Positions 16,847-25,701 of a DNA stretch of 64,000 nucleotides are shown here, piece after piece. This stretch comes from Eubacterium sp. (lineage in GTDB: Bacteria; Bacillota; Clostridia; Lachnospirales; Lachnospiraceae), in NCBI GenBank assembly GCA_024690665.1, contig JAILOU010000002.1, positions 1-64,000 on the forward strand. Direction: 5' to 3'. The stretch's first letter is position 1; each line of letters opens with the position of its first letter. The position numbers and the translations under genes were made by a program. Below the pieces are notes generated by a model that was given only the letters and a program-made list of their open reading frames with translations, searched no databases and was not told the DNA's origin.

Positions 16847-19522
16847 ATGAGCAAAAAAATAGTTTTAATTGATGGACATAGTATTTTAAATAGAGCGTTT
16901 TTTGGACTTCCGGATCTTACGAATGCCGAAGGTCTGCATACAAACGCAGTCTATGGATTTTTGAATATTTTATTTAAAGTGTTAGAAGAAGAGCAGCCGG
17001 AATATTTGACGGTTGCTTTTGATGTACATGCGCCTACATTTCGTCATAAGATGTATGACGCATATAAGGGAACCAGAAAACCGATGGCCGATGAACTGCG
17101 TCAGCAGGTACCGCTGATTAAGCAGGTTTTAACCGCGATGGGCGTTAAGATTATGGAGAAGGAAGGTTATGAAGCAGATGATGTTCTTGGAACGATTGCG
17201 ACGATGGCTGAGAAAGAAGGACTTGAAGTTTCGTTAATCTCCGGAGACCGTGATCTGTTGCAGCTTGCCAGTGAGCATATTCAGATTCGAATTCCGAAGA
17301 CGAAGATGACAGGAACAGAGATTGAGAATTACTACGCCAAGGATGTTAAGGAGCGCTATCAGGTAACGCCAAAAGAATTTATTGATGTAAAGGCGCTTCA
17401 GGGGGATACTGCCGATAATATTCCGGGGGTTCCGGGAATCGGAGAAAAGACGGCTACGAATCTGATTGTGCAGTATGGAAGCATTGAGAATGCGCATGAA
17501 CATGTAGAGGAACTAAAACCGCCAAGAGCCAGCAAGAATCTTAAAGAATTCTGGGAGCAGGCGGTGATGAGTAAAGATCTTGCAACTATCAGAACACAGG
17601 CAGAGATTGATTATGATTTGCAAGAGGCGCTGCTTGGGGAACTTTATACGCCCGAGGCCTATGAGATGTTCCAGCGATTGGAATTTAAGAACCTGCTCAA
17701 CCGTTTTGATGACTCAGCAAAGTCTGTTCAGCAGCATGTTTGTAAGCTGATTCAAAACAAGGAAGAGGCCGGTAACATCTTTGCTAAAGCGAAGAAAGAA
17801 ACGAAAGGCGGGCTTTTGGCTTTTCATATTGTGGTGGAGAATCATAAGATGCTTGGCGCTGCAATTGCATTTTCCAAAGAGGACTTGTTTTTTATTCAGG
17901 CAGAAGAAACCGGGCAGATGTCATTGTTCGATGATGATTCGAGATTAGATGCGGCACAGTTGTTAGAACAACTCAAAGATGTTGTCGCATCGGCAAAGCA
18001 GGTTAGTGCTTTTGGAATGAAAGAGGCGGCTAAACTTTTAAACCTTGAATATGATGCCAGGTACTTCGATCCGGAGATTGCAGAGTACTTATGTAATCCA
18101 CTGAAAAAAGCATATCCTTATGAGGACGTTGCGATGCAGTGTGGACTTGGTATGCTGCCGACAAAGACAGAGATACTGGGAAAGACAACCGAGGAAAAGG
18201 CGTTAAAACAGCAGCAGGACAATTACCTGACATATCTTGGTAACCTTCTTTATACAACATATGGCTGCGTTTCAGTATATGAACGGAAATTAAAAGAAGA
18301 GAAGATGGATACTCTGTTTCGTGAGATGGAGATGCCGCTTGTTTTTACCCTTGCGTCAATGGAGCGTTATGGCATTATTGCCAGGGCGGAAGAACTGAAA
18401 GAATATTCGAATCATCTATCAGAAAAGATTTCGGTTTTGGAAAAGGAAATCTATGATCAGGCCGGAGAAGAGTTCAATATTAACTCGCCAAAGCAGCTTG
18501 GGGTGATTTTATTTGAAAAATTAGAACTGCCGCATGCCAAGAAAACGAAGACCGGATATTCTACAGCGGCTGATGTGCTCGATAAACTGGCACCGGATTA
18601 TCCGATTGTATCAAAGATATTAGATTACAGACAGCTTACAAAATTAAAGTCAACCTATGCCGATGGACTTGCAACTTGTATTGCAAAAGACGGTCGTATT
18701 CATACGACATTCCAGCAGACGGTTACTGCAACCGGAAGACTGTCTTCCACTGAGCCGAATCTGCAGAATATTCCGATTCGAATCGAACTTGGAAGAATGA
18801 TTCGAAAGGTGTTTGTGCCGGAAGATGGCTATGTGTTCCTGGATGCGGATTATTCACAGATTGAGCTTCGCGTACTTGCGCATATGTCGGGTGATGAGAA
18901 TCTGATTGAAGCTTATAAGAGCGCACAGGATATTCATACGGCAACCGCGTCTAAGGTGTTCCATATTCCGATTGAGGAAGTGACTCCGCAGATTCGCCGA
19001 AATGCAAAAGCGGTAAACTTTGGTATTGTATACGGAATCAGTTCGTTTGGACTCAGCCAGGACTTATCCATTACAAGGGCTGAGGCGCAGGAATATATCA
19101 AGCAGTATTTTGAGACATATCCGAAGATTAAGACGTTTTTGGATGGGTTGGTAGAAGAAGCAAAAACGACGGGAATTGCAACAACGATGTTCGGTAGAAA
19201 ACGTCCGGTTCCGGAACTTTCTTCCGGCAACTTTATGCAGCGTCAGTTTGGTGAGCGAATTGCAATGAATTCGCCGATTCAGGGAACGGCTGCGGATATT
19301 ATTAAGATTGCTATGATTCGTGTTGATCAGAGGCTGAAAAGAGAACAGCTTCAGTCAAGATTATTGTTACAGGTTCATGATGAACTGCTAATTGAAACGA
19401 AAGAAGAAGAATTAGAAACTGTAAAGCAGATTCTTGCCGAAGAGATGGAGCATGCTGCAGATCTGGCGGTGAAGCTGGAGATCGATATGCACAGCGGTAG
19501 TAACTGGTACGAGGCAAAGTAG
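16847..19522 (+). CDS. polA: DNA polymerase I
   Basis: This 891-residue family A polymerase acts in Okazaki-fragment maturation and repair. The N-terminal 5' nuclease domain is complete (VLIDGHSILNRAF, EGYEADDVLGTIA, GDTADNIPGVPGIGEKTA). The middle domain lacks the metal-binding D-x-E motif of proofreading enzymes, reading LAFHIVVENHK there. Polymerase motifs A (DADYSQIELRVLAH), B (RRNAKAVNFGIVYG) and C (LLQVHDELL) are intact. An upstream in-frame ATG at 16832 overlaps the GGAGA box that serves 16847, so the later start is preferred. Confidence 0.96.
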   Translation: MSKKIVLIDGHSILNRAFFGLPDLTNAEGLHTNAVYGFLNILFKVLEEEQPEYLTVAFDVHAPTFRHKMYDAYKGTRKPMADELRQQVPLIKQVLTAMGVKIMEKEGYEADDVLGTIATMAEKEGLEVSLISGDRDLLQLASEHIQIRIPKTKMTGTEIENYYAKDVKERYQVTPKEFIDVKALQGDTADNIPGVPGIGEKTATNLIVQYGSIENAHEHVEELKPPRASKNLKEFWEQAVMSKDLATIRTQAEIDYDLQEALLGELYTPEAYEMFQRLEFKNLLNRFDDSAKSVQQHVCKLIQNKEEAGNIFAKAKKETKGGLLAFHIVVENHKMLGAAIAFSKEDLFFIQAEETGQMSLFDDDSRLDAAQLLEQLKDVVASAKQVSAFGMKEAAKLLNLEYDARYFDPEIAEYLCNPLKKAYPYEDVAMQCGLGMLPTKTEILGKTTEEKALKQQQDNYLTYLGNLLYTTYGCVSVYERKLKEEKMDTLFREMEMPLVFTLASMERYGIIARAEELKEYSNHLSEKISVLEKEIYDQAGEEFNINSPKQLGVILFEKLELPHAKKTKTGYSTAADVLDKLAPDYPIVSKILDYRQLTKLKSTYADGLATCIAKDGRIHTTFQQTVTATGRLSSTEPNLQNIPIRIELGRMIRKVFVPEDGYVFLDADYSQIELRVLAHMSGDENLIEAYKSAQDIHTATASKVFHIPIEEVTPQIRRNAKAVNFGIVYGISSFGLSQDLSITRAEAQEYIKQYFETYPKIKTFLDGLVEEAKTTGIATTMFGRKRPVPELSSGNFMQRQFGERIAMNSPIQGTAADIIKIAMIRVDQRLKREQLQSRLLLQVHDELLIETKEEELETVKQILAEEMEHAADLAVKLEIDMHSGSNWYEAK

Positions 19523-19537
19523 GGAGTTTGACGATTC

Positions 19538-22327
19538 ATGAAAGTTATAGGTATCACAGGTGGCATTGGAGCCGGTAAGTCAGCGGTTCTGAGTTTTATA
19601 GAAGAAAATTATGCAGCGAAGGTTTTGTTGGCAGATGAGATTGCGCATCAGCTGATGGAGCCGGGAACAGACTGCTATAACAAAATCAAAGAAACATTTG
19701 AAGATCCGAATCTGTTTTTTGAGGATGGAACAATTGATCGCAAATGGATGGCGCAGACAATCTTCTCTGATGAGGAAAAACGTCTTTTGATCAATGACAT
19801 TGTGCATCCGGCGGTGAAGCAATATATCCACGACGCGATTGAAGCAGAGCGGGAAAAGGATGTTGTCAAATATCTGATTGTTGAGTCGGCACTTCCAAGC
19901 GAGACACAGTTTCACACATTTGCACAGGAAGTGTGGTATGTCTATGCCGGAGAAGAAGTTAGAAGACAGCGCCTAAAAGAGCAAAGAGGTTATTCGGATG
20001 AGAAGATATCCGAGATCTTCGCAACACAGATTACGGATGAGGAATATCGCAAAGCCTGTGATCGCATCATAGATAATGATGCACATTTTGAGCAGATGAA
20101 GCTTCAGGTCTCAAAATACCTGATGGGGGAAGATGTTGAGTTCGATGAGGATGAAGAGACAACGATAGAAAAGGAGCAGGATATGGCCGAGGAAAAAGTA
20201 GAAAGCAAATTTGTATTTGGGCTGGATATCGGTACCAGAAATGTCGTCGGTACCGTTGGATATAAAGAAGATGATGAGTTCTTTGTTGCCGCACAGTATT
20301 CCGTGCAGCATGAGACAAGAGCAATGCTTGATGGACAGATTCATGACATTGGACGTGTCGGAAGGACGGTTCAGGTAGTGAAAGAATCCTTAGAGCAGCA
20401 GATTGGCGAGCCGCTTCATGAAGTATGTATCGCAGCTGCGGGGCGTGTGCTTAAGACGGTCACGACGAATATTGAATATGAATTTCCGGAAGAGAAGATT
20501 GTAACCGGAGAAGACATTCATACACTTGAACTTCTTGGAATTGAAAAAGCGCAGAATATCTTAAAAGAAAAAAATGATACAAAGTATCACTTTTACTGTG
20601 TGGGATATTCCGTTGTAAAATACTATCTCGAAGGAGACATGATGTCGAATCTGGAAAGCCATAAGGCTGAGACGATTTCAGCAGACATCATTGTAACTTT
20701 CCTTCCGGAAGACGTTGTAGATGGTCTGTATACCTCTGTTGGGATTGCAGACTTAAAGGTGGCGAATATGACGCTCGAGCCAATCGCCGCAATCAATGTG
20801 GCAATTCCGGAGAACTTTAGAATGCTGAATATCGCACTTGTCGATGTGGGAGCCGGTACATCCGATATCTCAGTAACAAGAGACGGAAGCATTATTGCGT
20901 ATGGAATGATTCCACACGCAGGTGATGAGATTACGGAAGTAATCGTGCAGAATTATCTTGTGGACTTTAAGACGGCAGAGCATATTAAACTTACCTGTGA
21001 AGTGGAAGATGAAATCGAATACACCGATATCATGAACATCTCACACACGATTCCGTCGAGCGAGGTGTGGGAACTGGTAGCTCCGACTGTTGAGAAGATT
21101 ACAGGCGAAATAGCATCTAAGATTAAAGAATTAAATGGTGGAAAATCGGTTGCCGCTACATTTGTTGTCGGAGGTGGTGGTAAGATTCATGGATTTACCG
21201 AGAATCTTGCGAAACTGTTAGATATTGCTCAGGAGCGTGTGGCGCTTCGAGGAGAAGAGGTGCTGCAGTCAGTCCGATTTGCACAAGAAGATATTGTAAA
21301 GGATCCTCTTCTTGTTACGCCAATCGGTATCTGCTTAAATTATTATGACCAGAAGAATAACTTTATCTTCGTTCGGTTTAACGGAGAAAGAATAAAGCTT
21401 TATGACAATGATAAGCTGACAATTGTGGATGCAGCCATGCAGGCAGGATTCCCGAATGAATACCTCTTCCCGAGACGCGGAAAAGAGATTTCCTTTACGG
21501 TGAATGGCAAGAGCAGAATCGTTCGAGGTACTCCGGGTGAGTCGGCAATCGTCAAAGTGAACGACAAGATTGTGAATATTAATACGCCGCTGGAAGCGAA
21601 TTCAGATATTGTAATTGAGCCTTCTACAACCGGTGCGGCTGCGGAGTATACGTTAGAGCAGCTTCCGGAATATGAGAATTCCAAGATTACCTTTGAGGTA
21701 AATGGTAAGGCTGTGACCTGTCCTAGATTTGCAGAAGTCAATGGAGTGTTAGAACCGCCATTTTATCAGATTAAGGAAGATGATATTGTCGTTATGCGAA
21801 GCTACTACACTGTTCAACAGATTGCAGAGTTTATGGATGTGGAATTAGATCCGGATGCAGAGATTATTGTCAATAACCGTGTTGAGGATTTAAATGCGCT
21901 TGTCTATGAAAACTTTAGCGTGGAATGGACGACGCTGAACTTTAGAACGCCGGAAGAAGATCTTTTAAATGAAGATGTAGAGGAGGGTTCTGAGGAGGAA
22001 CCTTTAGAGCAGACAGAAGAAGGCGAGGAAGAAAAAGAGGCGGAAGATACCTACGAAAATGAATTTAGACCAAACCTCGAAGAAAAGAAAGAAAAAGAAG
22101 AAGAAAAAGGACCGATTACGATGGTATTACTAGTTACAGTAAATGGACAGCAGATTCAGTTAGAAGGAAAAGAACGATATGTCTTCGTTGATGTATTTGA
22201 CTATATCGATTTTAATCTGGCGGATGCAAACGGACGTGCAATTGCTACAAAGGTGAATGGAGCCGACGCATTGTATACCCAGACTTTGAATGCCGGAGAC
22301 AATATCGAAATCTATTGGAAAGAATAA
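19538..22327 (+). CDS. coaE: Fusion of dephospho-CoA kinase CoaE with an FtsA-like actin-fold protein
   Basis: One uninterrupted frame of 929 residues holds two normally separate proteins. Residues 1 to about 195 are CoaE, the last enzyme of coenzyme A synthesis, with Walker A G8-G-I-G-A-G-K-S15, LLADEIAHQL and the QRLKEQRG lid. An acidic linker follows. From about residue 220 comes an FtsA/ASKHA actin-like ATPase (FGLDIGTRNVVG, LVDVGAGTSDISV, VVGGGGKIHGFTE). Residues about 635-800 hold repeated F.VNGK/VNDK beta-rich units, then a very acidic region (806-860) and a last small domain starting VTVNGQQIQLEG that looks like a beta-grasp fold. A good internal start at 20183 could give a separate 714-residue protein. 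Fold calls after residue 635 are inference. Confidence 0.85.
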   Translation: MKVIGITGGIGAGKSAVLSFIEENYAAKVLLADEIAHQLMEPGTDCYNKIKETFEDPNLFFEDGTIDRKWMAQTIFSDEEKRLLINDIVHPAVKQYIHDAIEAEREKDVVKYLIVESALPSETQFHTFAQEVWYVYAGEEVRRQRLKEQRGYSDEKISEIFATQITDEEYRKACDRIIDNDAHFEQMKLQVSKYLMGEDVEFDEDEETTIEKEQDMAEEKVESKFVFGLDIGTRNVVGTVGYKEDDEFFVAAQYSVQHETRAMLDGQIHDIGRVGRTVQVVKESLEQQIGEPLHEVCIAAAGRVLKTVTTNIEYEFPEEKIVTGEDIHTLELLGIEKAQNILKEKNDTKYHFYCVGYSVVKYYLEGDMMSNLESHKAETISADIIVTFLPEDVVDGLYTSVGIADLKVANMTLEPIAAINVAIPENFRMLNIALVDVGAGTSDISVTRDGSIIAYGMIPHAGDEITEVIVQNYLVDFKTAEHIKLTCEVEDEIEYTDIMNISHTIPSSEVWELVAPTVEKITGEIASKIKELNGGKSVAATFVVGGGGKIHGFTENLAKLLDIAQERVALRGEEVLQSVRFAQEDIVKDPLLVTPIGICLNYYDQKNNFIFVRFNGERIKLYDNDKLTIVDAAMQAGFPNEYLFPRRGKEISFTVNGKSRIVRGTPGESAIVKVNDKIVNINTPLEANSDIVIEPSTTGAAAEYTLEQLPEYENSKITFEVNGKAVTCPRFAEVNGVLEPPFYQIKEDDIVVMRSYYTVQQIAEFMDVELDPDAEIIVNNRVEDLNALVYENFSVEWTTLNFRTPEEDLLNEDVEEGSEEEPLEQTEEGEEEKEAEDTYENEFRPNLEEKKEKEEEKGPITMVLLVTVNGQQIQLEGKERYVFVDVFDYIDFNLADANGRAIATKVNGADALYTQTLNAGDNIEIYWKE
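20171..20185 (+). promoter_or_regulatory. Internal ribosome-binding site and ATG for a separate FtsA-like product
   Basis: AAGGAG at 20171-20176 is followed, after a six-base spacer, by an in-frame ATG at 20183, exactly in the linker between the CoaE and FtsA-like domains. The product (MAEEKVESKFVFGLDIG...) would be 714 residues. This suggests the two genes were originally adjacent and lost the stop between them, or that two products are made on purpose. Confidence 0.6.
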
Positions 22328-22348
22328 GAAAGAAGATGGAGATCAGAC

Positions 22349-23146
22349 ATGCAGCTTTGTAGTATAGCAAGTGGAAGCAGCGGGAACTGTATCTATATGG
22401 GAACTGACCATACGCATCTGCTTGTAGATGCAGGAATAAGCGGTAAGAAAATTGAACATGGATTGCATGAGATTGGGCTAAAAGCCGATGAGATACAAGG
22501 ACTTTTGGTGACACATGAGCACATCGATCATATCGCGGGTCTTGGCGTTATGGCACGACGGTATGGGTATCCGATTTACGCGACGCAGGCGACAATTGAT
22601 GCCATGATTGCAAGCGGGAAGATTGGAAAGGTAGATATTTCTTTGTTTCATCCGATATGTCCGGATAGAGATTTTACAATCGGGGACCTGACCGTGCAGC
22701 CGCATCACATTTCTCATGACGCTGCAGATCCGGTGTGTTATGTATTTCGGGAAGGCAAAAAGTCCGGGGCGATTGTAACAGATCTTGGAGTGTACGATCA
22801 GTATCTGATTTCGCATTTGCAGCAGATGGACCTGCTTTTTATGGAAGCAAATCATGATATCAGGATGCTGCAGGTCGGACGCTATCCTTATCACCTAAAA
22901 CAGCGTATCTTAGGGGAGAGAGGACATCTGTCCAATGAAAGTTCCGGGCAGCTTTTAGGAGAACTGCTTCACGATAATACAAAAGCCGTGATGCTTGGAC
23001 ACTTAAGTCACGAAAACAATTATCCGGATCTGGCCTTTGAGACGGTGCGTCTTGAGATTACGGCAGGGGATAACAAGTACAAAGCAGATGATTTCCCGAT
23101 TCATGTTGCGCCGCGCGGGGAATTGTCAACGCAGCTTTTTGTGTAA
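22349..23146 (+). CDS. MBL-fold metallo-hydrolase, YycJ/WalJ type
   Basis: This 265-residue metallo-beta-lactamase-fold protein has the metal-binding HxHxDH motif in THEHIDHIAGL (near residue 53), and the typical N-terminal CSIASGSSGNC. Downstream ligands are likely in HHISHDAADP and GHLSHEN. In Bacilli the family member YycJ/WalJ sits with walRK and is linked to cell-wall or DNA-repair phenotypes, but no two-component genes are nearby. Predicted nuclease or phosphodiesterase; substrate unknown. Confidence 0.9.
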   Translation: MQLCSIASGSSGNCIYMGTDHTHLLVDAGISGKKIEHGLHEIGLKADEIQGLLVTHEHIDHIAGLGVMARRYGYPIYATQATIDAMIASGKIGKVDISLFHPICPDRDFTIGDLTVQPHHISHDAADPVCYVFREGKKSGAIVTDLGVYDQYLISHLQQMDLLFMEANHDIRMLQVGRYPYHLKQRILGERGHLSNESSGQLLGELLHDNTKAVMLGHLSHENNYPDLAFETVRLEITAGDNKYKADDFPIHVAPRGELSTQLFV

Positions 23147-23163
23147 TATGGATAATTTACTTT

Positions 23164-23192
23164 CGAAACGAAAAAAGTTTCGTTGATTTATT
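23164..23192 (+). terminator. Possible weak terminator after the MBL-fold gene
   Basis: CGAAAC (23164-23169) can pair with GTTTCG (23177-23182), followed by TTGATTTATT. The stem is short and the T tract is interrupted, so it is only a candidate. Confidence 0.35.
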
Positions 23193-23201
23193 ACCTTGAA
23201 A

Positions 23202-23229
23202 TTGTCAGAATTTTTTGGCATGATATAGT
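23202..23229 (+). promoter_or_regulatory. Sigma-A-type promoter before the UPF0237 gene
   Basis: TTGTCA (23202-23207) and TATAGT (23224-23229) are 16 bases apart and lie about 50 bases before the ATG. Both hexamers match consensus at five of six positions. Confidence 0.65.
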
Positions 23230-23277
23230 AGCATGAAAAGAAACTCGAAAGAGTAATGGAAATGAAGGAGATTCAAG

Positions 23278-23562
23278 ATGGAAACAATTAGCGGAAAGAC
23301 AATTATTACAGTTGTTGGAAAAGACACAGTCGGCATCATTGCGAAGGTATGTAACTACCTTGCCAATAACCGCATCAATATTCTGGATATTTCACAGACA
23401 ATCGTGCAGGGTTATTTTAACATGATGATGATTGTAGATATGTCAGGTACTGAAAAAGAATTTTCAACATGCGCAAGCGAACTCGAGCAGATCGGTGATG
23501 AAATCGGTGTGAAAGTAAAGTGTCAGCGTGAAGAAATCTTTAATAAAATGCATAGAATCTAA
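23278..23562 (+). CDS. ACT domain protein, UPF0237 family
   Basis: This 94-residue protein consists of a single ACT domain ([29 protein letters not shown]). ACT domains bind amino acids or other small ligands and usually regulate a partner. It is followed after 14 bases by the UPF0210 gene. The two families are a conserved pair in many Firmicutes, so it is probably the sensor subunit of that protein. Ligand unknown. Confidence 0.93.
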   Translation: METISGKTIITVVGKDTVGIIAKVCNYLANNRINILDISQTIVQGYFNMMMIVDMSGTEKEFSTCASELEQIGDEIGVKVKCQREEIFNKMHRI

Positions 23563-23576
23563 TTTGGAGAATTAAG

Positions 23577-24941
23577 ATGGTTAATTTATACGAAGTAACA
23601 GAAACAAATGAGATGATCGAGCAGGAGAACCTGGATGTCCGTACGATTACACTGGGTATCAGTTTGCTGGACTGTATCGATTCAGATCTTGATAAAGTAA
23701 AAGAAAATGTCTACAACAAGATTACAACTGTAGCAAAAGATCTTGTTAAGGTTGGAAAAGAAATCGAAGGTAAATACCAGATTCCAATCGTCAATAAGAG
23801 AATTTCACTGACTCCAATCGCATTAATCGGTGGAGCAGCATGTAAAACACCGGATGATTTTGTGGAAATCGCAAAGTCAATTGACGCAGCAGCCAAGAAG
23901 GTTGGCGTTAACTTTATCGGTGGATATTCCGCACTTGTTTCAAAAGGAATGACAAAGGCAGATGAACTTCTCATCCGTTCTATCCCAAAGGCAATGAAAG
24001 AAACTGATTTAATTTGTAGTTCAATCAATCTTGGTTCTACCAAGACCGGTATCAATATGGATGCAGTTCGCCTGATGGGTGAGATTGTACATGAAACTGC
24101 CGAATATACAAAGGAAAATGATTCGCTGGGATGTGCCAAGCTTGTTGTATTTTGTAATGCACCGGATGACAATCCATTTATGGCCGGAGCGTTCCATGGT
24201 GTTACAGAAGCAGATGCCATCATCAATGTTGGTGTCAGCGGACCGGGCGTTGTAAAGACGGCTCTTGAGAAGGTTCGCGGTGAGAGCTTTGAAGTTCTGT
24301 GTGAAACCATTAAAAAGACAGCATTTAAGATTACAAGAGTGGGACAGCTTGTGGCGAAGGAAGCTTCGCAAAAGCTTGGTGTACCATTTGGGATTATTGA
24401 CCTGTCACTTGCACCGACTCCGGCAATTGGAGACAGTGTGGCAGGCATCTTAGAAGAAATTGGTCTGGAATACGCAGGTGCGCCGGGAACAACTGCAGCA
24501 CTTGCAATGTTAAATGACCAGGTGAAAAAAGGCGGTATTATGGCATCTTCTTATGTTGGTGGATTAAGTGGTGCCTTTATTCCGGTCAGCGAAGATCAGG
24601 GGATGATTGACGCTGTACAGGCGAATGCTTTAACTATTGAGAAGTTAGAGGCTATGACCTGTGTATGCTCTGTTGGACTTGACATGATTGCAATTCCGGG
24701 AGATACCAAGCCAACTACGATTGCCGGTATTATTGCAGATGAGATGGCAATCGGTATGATTAACCAGAAGACAACAGCTGTGCGTCTGATTCCGGTAATT
24801 GGTAAGGGCGTGGGCGAAATCGTAGAATTTGGTGGTTTACTTGGTTATGCACCAATTATGCCGGTAAATCAGTATTCATGCGATGCTTTCGTGAATCGTC
24901 AGGGTCGTATTCCTGCACCGGTTCATAGCTTTAAGAACTAA
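23577..24941 (+). CDS. UPF0210 (DUF711, PFL-like) protein
   Basis: This 454-residue protein of the UPF0210/DUF711 family has a structure related to pyruvate formate-lyase but no glycyl-radical motif. The glycine-rich blocks [24 protein letters not shown] and [13 protein letters not shown] are evident. Biochemical function is not established. The GGAGA box before the ATG and the short gap suggest co-translation with the ACT protein. Length is typical. Confidence 0.92.
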   Translation: MVNLYEVTETNEMIEQENLDVRTITLGISLLDCIDSDLDKVKENVYNKITTVAKDLVKVGKEIEGKYQIPIVNKRISLTPIALIGGAACKTPDDFVEIAKSIDAAAKKVGVNFIGGYSALVSKGMTKADELLIRSIPKAMKETDLICSSINLGSTKTGINMDAVRLMGEIVHETAEYTKENDSLGCAKLVVFCNAPDDNPFMAGAFHGVTEADAIINVGVSGPGVVKTALEKVRGESFEVLCETIKKTAFKITRVGQLVAKEASQKLGVPFGIIDLSLAPTPAIGDSVAGILEEIGLEYAGAPGTTAALAMLNDQVKKGGIMASSYVGGLSGAFIPVSEDQGMIDAVQANALTIEKLEAMTCVCSVGLDMIAIPGDTKPTTIAGIIADEMAIGMINQKTTAVRLIPVIGKGVGEIVEFGGLLGYAPIMPVNQYSCDAFVNRQGRIPAPVHSFKN

Positions 24942-24973
24942 TTAGATTAGGATACACAAAGGAGGAGACTGCA

Positions 24974-25687
24974 ATGCAGCAGATTTCAATTGAAACACGT
25001 TTAAAAGAAAATGCTTATCCGGGAAGAGGAATTGTTCTTGGCAAGACTCCGGACGGAACAAAGGCGGTAGCTGCTTATTTTATTATGGGCAGAAGCGAGA
25101 ATAGTCGTAACCGTGTATTTGTCGAGGATGGCGAGGGAATTCGCACTCAGGCATATGATCCTTCTAAATTAGAAGATCCGTCACTTATTATCTATGCACC
25201 GGTTCGCGTGTTGGGAAATCAGACCATTGTAACAAATGGAGATCAGACAGATACCATTTATGACCTTATGAAAGAAGGTAAGACTTTTGAGCAGTCTCTT
25301 CGCACCCGTGAATTTGAGCCGGATGGTCCTAACTTTACTCCTCGTATTTCGGGTCTTATGGAGATAGAAGGTGGAAAGTATGCGATTACCATGTCAATCT
25401 TAAAGAGCGACGGTGGTGATGATGCCTGCTGTAATCGTTATACTTATTCATATGATAATCCAAAGGCAGGTGTCGGTCGTTTCATCCATACTTATGTATC
25501 GGATGGGAATCCGCTTCCAAGTTTTGAAGGAGAGCCGGAACTTGTTGAAACCGTTGATGATATCGATACGTACACGGATATGATCTGGAATTCGCTGAAC
25601 GCGGACAACAAAGTATCCTTATTTGTACGTTTTATTGATATCGAGTCTGGTACATATGAGACTCGTATTGTAAATAAACACAATTAA
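24974..25687 (+). CDS. purO: IMP cyclohydrolase, PurO-like
   Basis: This 237-residue enzyme closes FAICAR to IMP, the last step of purine synthesis. It belongs to the stand-alone PurO-type cyclohydrolase family (Ntn-hydrolase-like fold), first described in archaea, and not to the N-terminal MGS-type half of bacterial PurH. The N-terminus RLKENAYPGRGIVLGKTPDG and the internal YFIMGRSENSRNR fit the family. AGGAGGAG precedes the ATG. The next gene encodes the matching transformylase, which strongly supports the call. Confidence 0.88.
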   Translation: MQQISIETRLKENAYPGRGIVLGKTPDGTKAVAAYFIMGRSENSRNRVFVEDGEGIRTQAYDPSKLEDPSLIIYAPVRVLGNQTIVTNGDQTDTIYDLMKEGKTFEQSLRTREFEPDGPNFTPRISGLMEIEGGKYAITMSILKSDGGDDACCNRYTYSYDNPKAGVGRFIHTYVSDGNPLPSFEGEPELVETVDDIDTYTDMIWNSLNADNKVSLFVRFIDIESGTYETRIVNKHN

Positions 25688-25701
25688 TATAGGAGGAAAT
25701 C

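Noticed and set aside
23711..24448. Long minus-strand open frame opposite the UPF0210 gene
   Set aside because: It is a mirror of the codon bias of the plus-strand gene, with no ribosome-binding site and no recognisable protein.
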